Below, one piece after another: positions 17,701 to 26,800 of a stretch of DNA of 30,996 nucleotides (positions are counted from its first letter, which is position 1; each line of letters opens with the position of its first letter). A program made the translations under genes and the position numbers. Source of the DNA: Bacteroidales bacterium UBA1192. GTDB lineage: Bacteria > Bacteroidota > Bacteroidia > Bacteroidales > Bacteroidaceae. A model generated the notes under the pieces. That model ran no database searches. It was not told where the DNA came from and worked only from the letters and a program-made list of their open reading frames with translations. The stretch is from assembly GCA_002310175.1 (NCBI GenBank), contig DBYG01000032.1, positions 1 to 30,996 of the forward strand. Reading direction: 5' to 3'.

Positions 17701-18112
17701 CCAGAATCTGTACGGAGATTACATTCGCTCTGCCTACATCGTTTCGCCGGGTGACGGCTCCCAATATGCCCGTTGGAGCGTGCCGGTGACTGTGCCCGGA
17801 GTATATGACGTATACTTTTATGCATCGCCAGCTATGTACAGTAACAATAACAGTAACCGAAGGTGGAACAATAACAACAACAATAATAATAACAATAATG
17901 GTCGCAGAGTGACCAATGACTACAATTTTGAGATAGAGCAGTTCAATATGAGTGATCATGTATCTATGAACATGTGGCGTGCAGATGAAGGATGGAACCT
18001 TCTGGGCACGTTCAGGTTTGAAGCGGATACTGTCAGAGTCACACTGAACAACAGGTCAGGTATAAGGGTTATTGTGGCCGATGCGGTGAGGTTAGTAAAA
18101 AGAGAAAGATAA
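14726..18112 (+). CDS. ABC-2-type permease fused to a large extracytoplasmic pseudo-peptidase region and a golvesin-like domain
   Basis: Residues 20-275 hold about seven membrane segments of an ABC-2 permease, including the YTRPLSNAEYLLGK motif. Residues about 290-900 would lie outside the membrane and resemble the peptidase part of Bacteroidota permease/M1 aminopeptidase fusions (FVEVP near 563-567, VLGYETLVDTISAL, ASFDSILDW), but no zinc-binding HExxH was found, so it is probably not an active peptidase. The C-terminal about 130 residues (YIVSPGDGSQYARW, GVYDVYFYASP, IRVIVADAVRLVKRE) look like a golvesin/xanthan-lyase C-terminal beta-sandwich, often a binding module. Residues 1041-1058 form an Asn-rich loop. 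It overlaps the ATPase gene by one base and precedes tolC by 11 bases. The transported substrate is unknown. Confidence 0.8.
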   Translation: MWIGITNIRIVSKYETKLLVRGWFFKVFAFLALFAAVILGSMYILSQYQQPQMVNRSVIPYMFMLVMNVGQAVVSVFLASEYLKRDKQLDTSEIFYTRPLSNAEYLLGKMCATLKVFFILDIIVALIALIMSLIKYGFDLDYVSYIWYFLLLCVPTLVFIVGLSTTLMLLLNNQAITMVILLAYIGVTLFYIDNVYYYLFDYIGFNLPMIKSVITGFSGLPRLINHRLCYLLLGIGLIFSDVSLFHRLANSKFSLLPWRIATAVFLIGGLYAGYRHVHLFKIDEKYRTEMVELDNKYVHIGGAVADSCMLSVIQNGDMLDMRAEMTVIPKHNTVSLVFTLNPGFKLNSVDAPGHRMNCERLMHLIVLDFADSLSAGKPIHLVMDYSGMADERICYLDISADKLIENKKALSMLNIGKRYLFQDRKFTMLTPESYWYPRPGVAFSDKSPEWQISYFTDFQINVTPNPGLTPISQGHCTTNADSTSFTFTPESSLPSVSLLIGDYHPKSLTVDSTVYTVWELGNWDDQFEVLDSIRDTIPTIIRDQRWSMEYQAEMKYPFRRFSFVEVPLQFTSYKRVWTSVYEELQPEMAFVRERAFDMGRFQFRNMKRQWSGGRYRRGNNNMSEKQILINILNNTMYFMMESGSYSGNGGRNGQFTMTQVDNPYFYRPMFYNFRYNIYSSDWPMANRMVESITGVNESGGQNWIRRMNGLSEDEKALILMGKYDFERIMSDPEWEDIADNALSLKTKDFFAPISEVLGYETLVDTISALTRANEFANASFDSILDWVQSYSGVSLQKKIDSWDEPAKLACYKIGIPQITTVTTDTADIYQAEVTLENISDNPGFVNVEYVFYEMENAGDEDKPKSMVMRVGAHETRKMVTHWFNTPSYIRVNTMLSSNLPHEVNLNNSDWSTYESTNLEPEGVFTVRGGVDNTPPGEIVIDNEDDGLFSLSRPLRTGYLSKWIDKSREKNNEFMYEGFSDWRTFSQWTLVTDQNLYGDYIRSAYIVSPGDGSQYARWSVPVTVPGVYDVYFYASPAMYSNNNSNRRWNNNNNNNNNNNGRRVTNDYNFEIEQFNMSDHVSMNMWRADEGWNLLGTFRFEADTVRVTLNNRSGIRVIVADAVRLVKRER
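17840..17899 (+). repeat. AAT/AAC trinucleotide tract coding for poly-Asn
   Basis: Eleven consecutive Asn codons (17867-17899) follow an Asn/Ser-rich stretch from 17840. The tract encodes an Asn-rich loop inside the golvesin-like domain of the large permease. Mixed AAT and AAC codons make it less slip-prone than a perfect microsatellite, but any length change would stay in frame in steps of three. Confidence 0.85.
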
Positions 18113-18123
18113 AAAACAATGAA

Positions 18124-19632
18124 ATGATAAATATGAGAAGGAAAAAACAATTATTACCGGCAATTATAGCTCTAATAGCGATGCCAGTCTTGGAGACAGG
18201 AGCCAATGCGCAGATTGTCATGACCATGGAACAGGCTCTTGAGTACAGCGCCGAGCATAATCCAGATCTGATTAATTCACGTTTGAGTATGGAGCGATAT
18301 GAGCAGAACCTGATTGCCCAGAAGGCATCATTGAAATCAAGATTCTCTCTTAATCTGGAGCCTTTCTCATATTCGCAATCACGTCAGTTTGACAGCCGTT
18401 TTTCAGACTGGTACACAAACCGCTCATTGTCATCATCCGGGACTTTCAGTATATCTCAGCCTATAATATGGACTGATGCTACACTATCATTGAACAACAG
18501 TCTGTCATGGCAGAACAACGAATCCACCGTAGGCGGTAACACCAACACCAACCGCGCATTCAGCAACAGGCTTTATCTGAGTCTGAACCAGCCCATCTTT
18601 ACCTATAACCGGACTAAGATGAACATGCGTCAGATAGAGATGGACTATGAGAACGCCCGCATAAGCTACGCCCTGCAGAGACTTAACGTGGAGCGCAACA
18701 TTACAAGCCAGTTCTACAGTCTGTTCATGTCACAGCAGAACCTTGCCATAAGTGAATCGGAACTGGAGAACGCCGAGAGGAACTTCAATATAATAAAGGA
18801 CAAGGTGGAGGCTGACCTGACTACAAAGGACGAATACTATCAGGCAGAGCTTAACCTGGCCCAGTCGCGTTCCAGCCTGGAGAACCAGAGGGTGAGTCTG
18901 GAGAACGCCAAGGACAATTTCAAGCAGGTGCTGGGAATACCACTGGAGGAGGATATAATAGTGGTGTGCGACATTGAGGCCGAACCGGTAATAGTGGATT
19001 TTGACAAGGCACTGGAGAGTGCTTTGACAACCAGACTTGAGCTCAGACAGCGTGAGATCTCCAGGGAACAGCAGGAGATGTCTATGATTCAGGTCAAGGA
19101 CAATGACAGTTTCAACGGCAGCATATCGCTTTCGCTCGGTATCATGGGCGATAATCAGGAATTTACGCAAATTTACGACAATCCTACAAACAACCCGCGA
19201 GTGTCTGTTTCATTTAGCGTGCCTATATTTGATTGGGGTGCACGCAAGGCACGCATCAAGGCTGCGGAGATAGGAAGGCAGATGTTTGAGCTGAGCGCCG
19301 AGGAGGAACTCAAGAGCATAGAGATGAACGTACGCAGCACTTGCCGCAGTCTGGATAATCTGGTAGGACAGATTTCGATAGCCGAGCAAAGCCAGCGCAA
19401 CGCCCAGCTTACATACGACCTCAATGAGGAACGTTACCGCAACGGCGAGCTGACCGGACTGCAGATGAACCAGTTCCAGAATCAGCTGTCAAACAGCAAG
19501 ATGTCTTACACACAGGCCATCATAAACTATAAGGTCCAGCTTCTTAATATCAAGGTCCTGACCCTTTATGACTTTGAGAAGAACGCTCCTGTAGTTCCTA
19601 TAACATATGAGCAAAATACAAATACAAAATAA
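18124..19632 (+). CDS. TolC-family outer-membrane efflux channel
   Basis: Outer-membrane channel that would span the periplasm as a trimer for the pumps in this locus. A signal peptide (hydrophobic core LLPAIIALIAMPVLETG, likely cut after ANA at residue 29) precedes two TolC repeats: the first begins TMEQALEYSAEHNPDL, and the second has the long heptad-rich helices (NQPIFTYNRTKM, later SVPIFDWGARKARIKAAEI). The SLNQPIF/SVPIFDWG strands are the usual TolC-repeat starts. The mature length of about 470 residues is normal. The ATG at 18124 is used; 18133 is an alternative. It lies 11 bases after the permease gene and overlaps or abuts the adaptor gene, so it is a co-transcribed member of the efflux locus. 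Confidence 0.92.
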   Translation: MINMRRKKQLLPAIIALIAMPVLETGANAQIVMTMEQALEYSAEHNPDLINSRLSMERYEQNLIAQKASLKSRFSLNLEPFSYSQSRQFDSRFSDWYTNRSLSSSGTFSISQPIIWTDATLSLNNSLSWQNNESTVGGNTNTNRAFSNRLYLSLNQPIFTYNRTKMNMRQIEMDYENARISYALQRLNVERNITSQFYSLFMSQQNLAISESELENAERNFNIIKDKVEADLTTKDEYYQAELNLAQSRSSLENQRVSLENAKDNFKQVLGIPLEEDIIVVCDIEAEPVIVDFDKALESALTTRLELRQREISREQQEMSMIQVKDNDSFNGSISLSLGIMGDNQEFTQIYDNPTNNPRVSVSFSVPIFDWGARKARIKAAEIGRQMFELSAEEELKSIEMNVRSTCRSLDNLVGQISIAEQSQRNAQLTYDLNEERYRNGELTGLQMNQFQNQLSNSKMSYTQAIINYKVQLLNIKVLTLYDFEKNAPVVPITYEQNTNTK

Positions 19633-19666
19633 TAAACAAACAGAAATAACAGAAATGATACAGTAT

Positions 19667-20725
19667 ATGAAATCAGGAATCAGCGCACTAACACTGGCTG
19701 TGCTCTCTGTAATAATGACAGGGTGCAGGCAAGAGAACACAATGAACCGCAATGAAATACCCACACCGGTATCAGTCTCTGACATCACCTACGGTTCTGT
19801 AAGCCGAGTTTTCACAACAAACAGCACTGCTGTGTCAAATGCAGAGGCTGAACTGTCAACGGAGATGGCTGGTAAATATCTCCTTCAGAGAAATCCGGCG
19901 ACAGGTAAACCGTACAAGCTTGGTGACAAGGTCAGGAAGGGAGCCGTGATAGTACGCATTGAAGACAAATCGTATGAAAATGGCATTTCGATCGAGACCA
20001 AGCGATTGAACCTGGAACTGGCAGAACAGGAGCAGGCCAAGACAAAGTCGCTTTATGACAAGGGTGGTGCCACGCTGACTGAGGTGAAGAACTCAGATAT
20101 CAAGATTATGAGTTCGCGCCTGGACTACGAGAATGCCGAGATGAACCTTGAGAAGATGAATATAAGAGCTCCGTTTGAAGGTGTGATTGTTAATCTTCCT
20201 CATTATTCGAATGAAGCCAAGCTTAATAGTGGGACATCTGTTGTTACCATTATGGACTATAGTTCAATGCTGCTTGAAATAAACTTGCCTGAGAGTGCAA
20301 TCAACGAAGTGAAAATTGGTCAGGAGGCTTACATTACCCATTATACTCTTCCAGGTGATACCATAATAGGTGAAGTGACGGAACTTTCTCCGGCAATAAG
20401 TGCCGAGACCCGCACATTCAAGGGTAAACTTGTGATCAACAACAAGGACCTCCTTATCAGGCCTGGTATGTTTGTTAAGGCAGATATCGTTACAGAGAGT
20501 CACAGTTCAACGATAGTGATACCCAAGAATATCGTTCGCAACGAACGTAACAGACGTACAGTGTTCGTTGTTGACCAGGGCATTGCCAGAGCAAGAAATA
20601 TCAAGTTAGGTCTTGAAGATAAGAACAGTGTGGAAGTGCTGAGTGGTCTTGATAAGGACGATCAGTTAGTGGTACGTGGTTTTGAGACTCTGAGAGACGG
20701 TTCAAAGGTAAAAATCCAGAGATAA
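19667..20725 (+). CDS. RND periplasmic adaptor (membrane fusion protein), lipoprotein
   Basis: Links RND pumps to TolC. The ATG at 19667 is preferred: it yields a classical lipoprotein signal, MKSGISALTLAVLSVIMTGC, with Cys20 as anchor, 35 bases after the tolC stop. The frame is open from 19607, overlapping tolC, and ATG 19655 is another option. The barrel-sandwich hybrid is split by a short alpha-hairpin (LELAEQEQAKTKSLYDKGGATLTEVKNSD region) and resumes at MNIRAPFEGVIVNL, a typical lipoyl-like half. The beta-barrel and membrane-proximal domain follow (GEVTELSPAISAETRTFKGKL, LIRPGMFVKADI). The length of about 353 residues is normal. It lies 8 bases before the first RND gene, and is the only adaptor gene in the locus, so it probably serves both RND proteins. 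Confidence 0.93.
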   Translation: MKSGISALTLAVLSVIMTGCRQENTMNRNEIPTPVSVSDITYGSVSRVFTTNSTAVSNAEAELSTEMAGKYLLQRNPATGKPYKLGDKVRKGAVIVRIEDKSYENGISIETKRLNLELAEQEQAKTKSLYDKGGATLTEVKNSDIKIMSSRLDYENAEMNLEKMNIRAPFEGVIVNLPHYSNEAKLNSGTSVVTIMDYSSMLLEINLPESAINEVKIGQEAYITHYTLPGDTIIGEVTELSPAISAETRTFKGKLVINNKDLLIRPGMFVKADIVTESHSSTIVIPKNIVRNERNRRTVFVVDQGIARARNIKLGLEDKNSVEVLSGLDKDDQLVVRGFETLRDGSKVKIQR

Positions 20726-20733
20726 GATATAGG

Positions 20734-23700
20734 ATGAAAAAACTGGTTAGTTGGGCGGTCAGGAATCCGGTTACTGTCACGATGGCGGTACTGGCCATTC
20801 TGCTGCTCGGAAAGATATCATATGACAGGCTGAGCGTGGAATTGCTTCCAAGCATGAACAGCCCTCGTCTGTTTGTTGAGATAGATGCTGGTGAACGTCC
20901 GCCGGAAGAGATTGAGAAGCAGTTCGTAAGAAACATGGAGTCTCAGATTGCCCGTCAGAGCGATGTGCGCAATGTATCATCGGTAGTTAAGGTTGGAACT
21001 GCCAGGATAACGGTTGAGTATTCCTGGAGAAAAAATATGGATGAGGCTTTTCTGGATTTGGAGAAGGCCATGAGCAGTTTTTCTCAGGATAGTCGAGTTA
21101 CGGATCTGAGAATATTACAGAAGGATCCCACTACTTCGCCGATTATGATTATCGGTTTCTCTAATCCGGACATCAACGATATGGCCGAATTGCGTAAGGT
21201 GGCTGACTCATACGTATGCAATGAACTAATGAGGGTTGAAGGAGTGGCAGATGTCTCATTGGCCGGTGACGAGTTTACTAATCTGGTCATTGAGGCGGAT
21301 CCGTATAAACTGCAGGCTTTCAATATTACAGTGGATAATATTTCGTCGCGCATTCAGGAGAGCAACCAAAGGGTATCGGGGGGAAGGATAACGGAGCAGG
21401 GAGCCCAGTATCTAGTAACCGGTTCAAATACTCTGACTGACGAAACGGCATTCGGTAATATTATTGTAGGGTATAGGAATACAGAAACTTCACCCGGTCA
21501 GGTGGGTGAGTTTGAATCTGCCAGCATGGCACCCATTTATCTTCGTGATGTGGCAACCATACACTTTGAAAACCGCAGCCCTGAGAATATTGTAAGGGTG
21601 AACGGTAACCGCAGCATTGGCATATCGGTATTTAAGGAGATGGACTACAACACAGTCAAGGCTGTTGAAGGGATAAATACCAGCCTTAGCAAGATACGGA
21701 AATCATTGCCGGGATATGACTTTATTGTAATCAGCGACCAGGCTACTTTTATAAACAACTCTATTGGTGAGGTCAAGAACAGTGCACTGCTTGGAATCCT
21801 GCTGGCTGTAATAGTGTTGTTCGTGTTCTTGCGTAGAGTGGGAACCACTCTTATTGTGGCAGTTTCTATCCCTGTTTCCATAATTGCGACCTTTAATCTG
21901 ATGTTTTTCAGTGGATTGACCATAAATATCCTGACATTGGGAGGACTTGCATTAGGAGCAGGAATGTTGGTGGATAATGCAATAGTGGTTATTGAAAGTA
22001 TATTCAGAAACCAGGAACGAGGGCTTTCTGTACGTGATGCTTCTATATCCGGAACTTCAGAGGTTGCCGGTGCTGTATCGGCATCAACTCTTACGACTAT
22101 TGTGGTGTTCCTGCCTATAGTATATTTGCATGGTGCTACCGGTGAACTGTTCAAGGATGAGGCCTGGACTGTAACGTTTTCGCTACTTTCATCCCTGTTC
22201 GTGGCAATTCTGGTAATTCCTACACTGTACGATAAAATATTCGGACGGAAAAAGGCTGTTCCTCTGAAGAGTTTCAGTTCAGTAAATATAAAGGGGTATA
22301 GCTCATTCCTCAAAAATCTTGTCGAAAGGCGCTGGTGGGTTATAGCCGCTTCTGTGGTTCTGGTCTCAGGGACTATATTCCTTCTTCCGTATGTGGGCAC
22401 AGAGTTTATGCCCAAGACGGAGGACAACACCATTAATGTAAAGGTCCGTATGGCTGAAGGAACCAGTTTGGAACGTACATCGTCCACGCTGGAGAGTCTT
22501 GAGAACATGGTATTTGATCTGTCGCAGGATAGTGCTTGCGTGATATATACTCATGTGGGTCCTGGCGCATCATCTCAGAATCTGGATTTTGAGGGTGAAA
22601 ATACAGCAACAATGAAGATTCAACTCTCTAATAATTCGGCTGTTACTCCCGATGACCTATCAGAGATCCTTGCTGCATACATAGATGGTGTTGATGGAAT
22701 GGAACTCTCATTTACGCAAGATGACAACTCTTTGAGTTCGATGATGGGTACAGAAGACGCTCCGCTCGTTGTGGAGATCAAGGGTGAGGACCTGGATTTG
22801 TTGACACAACTTACCAGTCAGGTAGAAGATGTTGTCGATTCGATTGACTGCCTGTATAATGTGGAAAGTTCACTGGCGGGCGGTGCACCAGAGATTATCA
22901 TTACTGTTGACCGTGCTTTGGCCGGTATGAACAATATCAATGTGTCCACGATAATCACCCAGATACAACAGCATCTTGACGGTCGTGCGGCCGGACAGAT
23001 GGATTACAAAGGTGACATGAGGGATATTAATATAAAGGTACCTGGAGTGTCTCTGGCAGATTTGAACAGTATGGTTATCACATCAGGCCAGAAGGATTTC
23101 CGCTTGGCTGAATTGGCTAATATAAGCGAGAGCACTGCCCCCAAGGAAATATACAGACTTAATCAGAATAGGGTTACTCGTGTTACTGCTGATATTGATG
23201 AATCCGTCTCGCTTGACAAAGCCGCTCAGAGTGTCAGGGAAGCTGTGTCGGGTATAGAACTGCCGCAGAACTACTCCATTACCGTGACTGGTGAGGAGGA
23301 ACGAAGGGCTGAGTCCATGAATAGTCTTCTGCTGGCTCTGTTGTTGTCTGTAGTACTTGTATATATGGTGATGGCATCGCAGTTTGAATCACTCCTGCAT
23401 CCTTTTACTATTCTTCTTACAATCCCTCTTGCATTGGTGGGAGCTGTATTGATGTTTCTTATTACAGGAATAACGGTGAATATAATGGGTATAATTGGTA
23501 TGGTGATGTTGGCCGGTATTGCTGTTAACAACTCAATTATCCTTGTGGATAGGATAGGGCAGCTTAAGGACTCAGGCCTCAGCCTTACAGATGCTATAGC
23601 AGAGGCAGGTCAGCAGCGTATCCGACCCATTCTCATGACAAGCCTTACTACAATTCTGGCGCTTGTGCCTATGGCTCTGGGAATAGGAGAGGGGTCATCT

Positions 23701-23826
23701 CTCAGTTCTCCGATGGCAATTGCCGTTATAGGCGGCCTGTTCACTTCAACTCTGCTTAGTCTTGTGGTGATACCGTGTGTATATTATGTATTCGAGAGCG
23801 CTAAAATAAGGATCACAGGAAAATGA
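20734..23826 (+). CDS. RND efflux pump, HAE/AcrB-like
   Basis: Inner-membrane proton-driven pump of 1030 residues, the usual size. The N-terminal TM1 begins near VTVTMAVLAILLLG, porter subdomains follow, then TM2-TM6, and the second half repeats the plan. TM4 carries GAGMLVDNAIVVIES with the proton-relay Asp414, and TM10 has GIAVNNSIILVD with Asn932-933 in place of the Lys of AcrB, as in the VNN subgroup of RND pumps. The TGA overlaps the ATG of the next gene (ATGA at 23823-23826). Two RND genes in tandem recall MdtBC, where two different protomers form one trimer; that is a possibility here, not a demonstrated fact. Confidence 0.93.
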   Translation: MKKLVSWAVRNPVTVTMAVLAILLLGKISYDRLSVELLPSMNSPRLFVEIDAGERPPEEIEKQFVRNMESQIARQSDVRNVSSVVKVGTARITVEYSWRKNMDEAFLDLEKAMSSFSQDSRVTDLRILQKDPTTSPIMIIGFSNPDINDMAELRKVADSYVCNELMRVEGVADVSLAGDEFTNLVIEADPYKLQAFNITVDNISSRIQESNQRVSGGRITEQGAQYLVTGSNTLTDETAFGNIIVGYRNTETSPGQVGEFESASMAPIYLRDVATIHFENRSPENIVRVNGNRSIGISVFKEMDYNTVKAVEGINTSLSKIRKSLPGYDFIVISDQATFINNSIGEVKNSALLGILLAVIVLFVFLRRVGTTLIVAVSIPVSIIATFNLMFFSGLTINILTLGGLALGAGMLVDNAIVVIESIFRNQERGLSVRDASISGTSEVAGAVSASTLTTIVVFLPIVYLHGATGELFKDEAWTVTFSLLSSLFVAILVIPTLYDKIFGRKKAVPLKSFSSVNIKGYSSFLKNLVERRWWVIAASVVLVSGTIFLLPYVGTEFMPKTEDNTINVKVRMAEGTSLERTSSTLESLENMVFDLSQDSACVIYTHVGPGASSQNLDFEGENTATMKIQLSNNSAVTPDDLSEILAAYIDGVDGMELSFTQDDNSLSSMMGTEDAPLVVEIKGEDLDLLTQLTSQVEDVVDSIDCLYNVESSLAGGAPEIIITVDRALAGMNNINVSTIITQIQQHLDGRAAGQMDYKGDMRDINIKVPGVSLADLNSMVITSGQKDFRLAELANISESTAPKEIYRLNQNRVTRVTADIDESVSLDKAAQSVREAVSGIELPQNYSITVTGEEERRAESMNSLLLALLLSVVLVYMVMASQFESLLHPFTILLTIPLALVGAVLMFLITGITVNIMGIIGMVMLAGIAVNNSIILVDRIGQLKDSGLSLTDAIAEAGQQRIRPILMTSLTTILALVPMALGIGEGSSLSSPMAIAVIGGLFTSTLLSLVVIPCVYYVFESAKIRITGK

Positions 23827-26800
23827 AGTCATTTATTGACAGAAGGGTTACTATCTGCATGCTTCTGGTGGCGCTGACACTACTGGGCTATTTCTCTTAC
23901 AAGCAGTTGCCGGTTGAATTGTTACCCAATACCGAGCTACCCCAGTTGTATGTGAATGCCTCATCGCAAAGTGACCTTACTCCGGCTTCCATGGAGCAGC
24001 AGGTTGTTATTCCGCTTGAAGGAGCAATCAGTGCTGTGGGTGGTGTTGAGAATATGGAATCAACGGTGTCCGGTAGACAAGGTTCCATACGGGTTGATTT
24101 TAAGAGGGGGACCAATCTTAAAATGACCACCGTGAAACTTCAGGAGAAGATCAGTTCTATACGGTCCGATTTTCCATCAGGTGTTTCGGTGAATGTCCAA
24201 CAGGCTAACATTAATGGCATAAGCAATCAGTTTATGTCATTGCAGGTGCGCGGGTCTGGTGGCGTTGACCGTTTGAGGGCAATTGTTGATAAGGATGTGG
24301 TTCCTCGGCTTGAGAGCATCGACGGCATAGCAGGAGTGACTGTTTATGGCGGAAGAGTCAAATCCATCGAGATTCGCTCTAATCCTGAAGCTATGCAAGC
24401 ATTGAACATTTCAAATTCACAGATCAGCCAGGCTCTGAGCCAGTATAATCAGGAACGTACATTCCTCGGCTACATAAGTGAACCTGACAGGAAGTATTAT
24501 GTTCAGCTTGACGCCAGCTACGATGACGTGTCACAGGTAGAGAATCTGGTGGTGGCCAACGGGCCGATTTATCTTAAGAATGTAGCTACCGTTTTCTTTG
24601 ACTATAAAGAGGAGACGACAATCAGTAGGGTTAACGGCATGGATGCGATTTCGGTGTCTCTGGTTAATGGAGCCGGTGAAAATCTTCTGAATCTATCCAA
24701 GAGGACTCTTAAGCGCATTGACGAGGTGAACAGGGAAGTTGCAAATCAGGATCTTGAACTGGTCTTGCAGTCCAATTCTGCCGATCAGATAAGCAACAAC
24801 ATTTCGCAGATAGTAAGGCTGGCGTTAATAGGCGGTATTCTGGCGATTCTGGTTCTGTGGTTTTTCTTGCGTAACCTAAGTCTGGTTTTCTTTATTGCAC
24901 TGTCGATACCGGTTTCAATATTTTCAGCGTTCAATATATTTTATGCTGCAAATATATCCATAAATACACTTACTCTTTTAGGTATGGCCTTGGCTATAGG
25001 TATGTTGTTGGACAGCAGTATTGTGGTGTTGGAAAACATATACCGTTTGGCCTCTACGGGTATGCCTCCTCGACTTGCGGCATTGCAGGGTGTAAAAGAG
25101 GTGAGAAAAGCCCTCGTTGCATCCACACTTACAACTATAACGGTGTTCCTTCCTTTTGTGTTCTCCGATGAACCTATGATTAAGCTCTTGGGTAGGAACA
25201 TTGGTTTTTCGATCATATCCACGCTGATATTCTCGCTTTTGGTAGCTGTCACGTTCATTCCAATGGCAACAGCTGCCATGATGGAACACGGAGGCGGCGG
25301 CAGCAGTGTGTTCTTCAAGAAAATGTCCATCCATGACCGTCCGCTTCAGATGTACTCCACACTGCTCAAAACCTCTTTGCGCAAGCCTGGACCTACAGTA
25401 GGGACCGCGGTTGTTGTTCTGGTCATTGCTTTCATATTAGCCTTGTCCCGTAATACGGGCCAGAACCGTCAGGTGGATAGTGACAGAATTAACGTAAACA
25501 TAACCATGCCCAGTGGCAGCGTCCTTGATGATACGGATGAGGCTACTGCAACTCTTGAAGCACGTCTGGACAGTTTTCCTCAGAAAAAAGATGTAATAAG
25601 TCGGATACAGGAGGACCAAGCATCGATCACGGTAACTTTACAGGAAGGATATAATAAAAAGGGTGGCATATCAATAAGCAATCTGGTTGAAGAATTGAGC
25701 GATGCCCTCACTCTGGATGATGATGATATTGACGTGCGCGTTACTCCCGGATATGCCAGAGGACAACAAAGCGCTTCCGGGTTAAGTTCGCTGACCCGTT
25801 TCATGAGTGTACTCGGCGTTGGAGACAATACGGAAAGGATCGTTGTGAAAGGCTCTGATATTGAGACGATGCGTATAGTCTCCAATAATCTCAGATACTA
25901 TCTGGAACAGTTGGAGTTTGTACGCGATATAAGAGTTGATAATCCTGGTGGGCGAAGAGAGGTTCAACTTACTTTTGATCCTGTGTCATTGGCTTCGTAT
26001 AATATTTCCAATCAGGCCATTACATCAGCGTTAGGTTCGCTTAACCGTTCCACAAGCAGCGGAACCAGTTTTAAGGTTGGTGTCGATGAATATGACATTG
26101 TAATAATGGATGACCTGACAGAGGAGGAAGAGGAGGCAGGACGATGGGAGAAGACACTGGATGACCTCAGACGCGTCATTGTTACAGATGCTAACGGAGG
26201 GACGCATGAGTTGCAGCAGTTGGCAAATATTCGCCTTAGCCGTGGACCGTCGGAGGTAAGACGTGTGAACCGTGACCGTAGGGTGAACGTGACATATGCC
26301 ATTTCACAAAGCGAGGATCTTCCTAAGGACGTGCTTGAAGGTTATCATGAACAGATTGATGATATTATAGCTAACTACAACCTTCCCTCAGGACTGGCAC
26401 TTGAGGTGCAGCGTGGTGATGACTCCACTAATGAGTTCAAGTTCCTGATACTGGCGGCTATCATACTTATATTTATGATATTGGCTTCATCGTTCGAGTC
26501 ACTTACCACGCCTTTGGTTCTGCTGTTCTCCATACCGCTGGCCGCCATAGGCTCTTTGCTGGCACTGCTGCTGTCGGGTAATAGCCTCTTGAATGCCAAT
26601 ACACTGACCGGATTCCTGATCCTGCTTGGCGTAGTGGTCAACAACGGCATCATACTGATAGACTACTCATCTACTTTACGCAGGAGGGGTTACGGCCGTA
26701 TGCGTGCAATCATGACCAGCGGATACTCCCGACTCAGACCTATATTCATAACCACGATCACCACCATAGTCACGCTTATCCCCATGGCTATGGGTGACAA

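Noticed and set aside
21645..22508. Open frame of 287 codons on the minus strand opposite the first RND gene
   Set aside because: It is antisense to conserved RND membrane segments; the translation is the Thr/Ser/Ile-rich pattern expected of a shadow frame.
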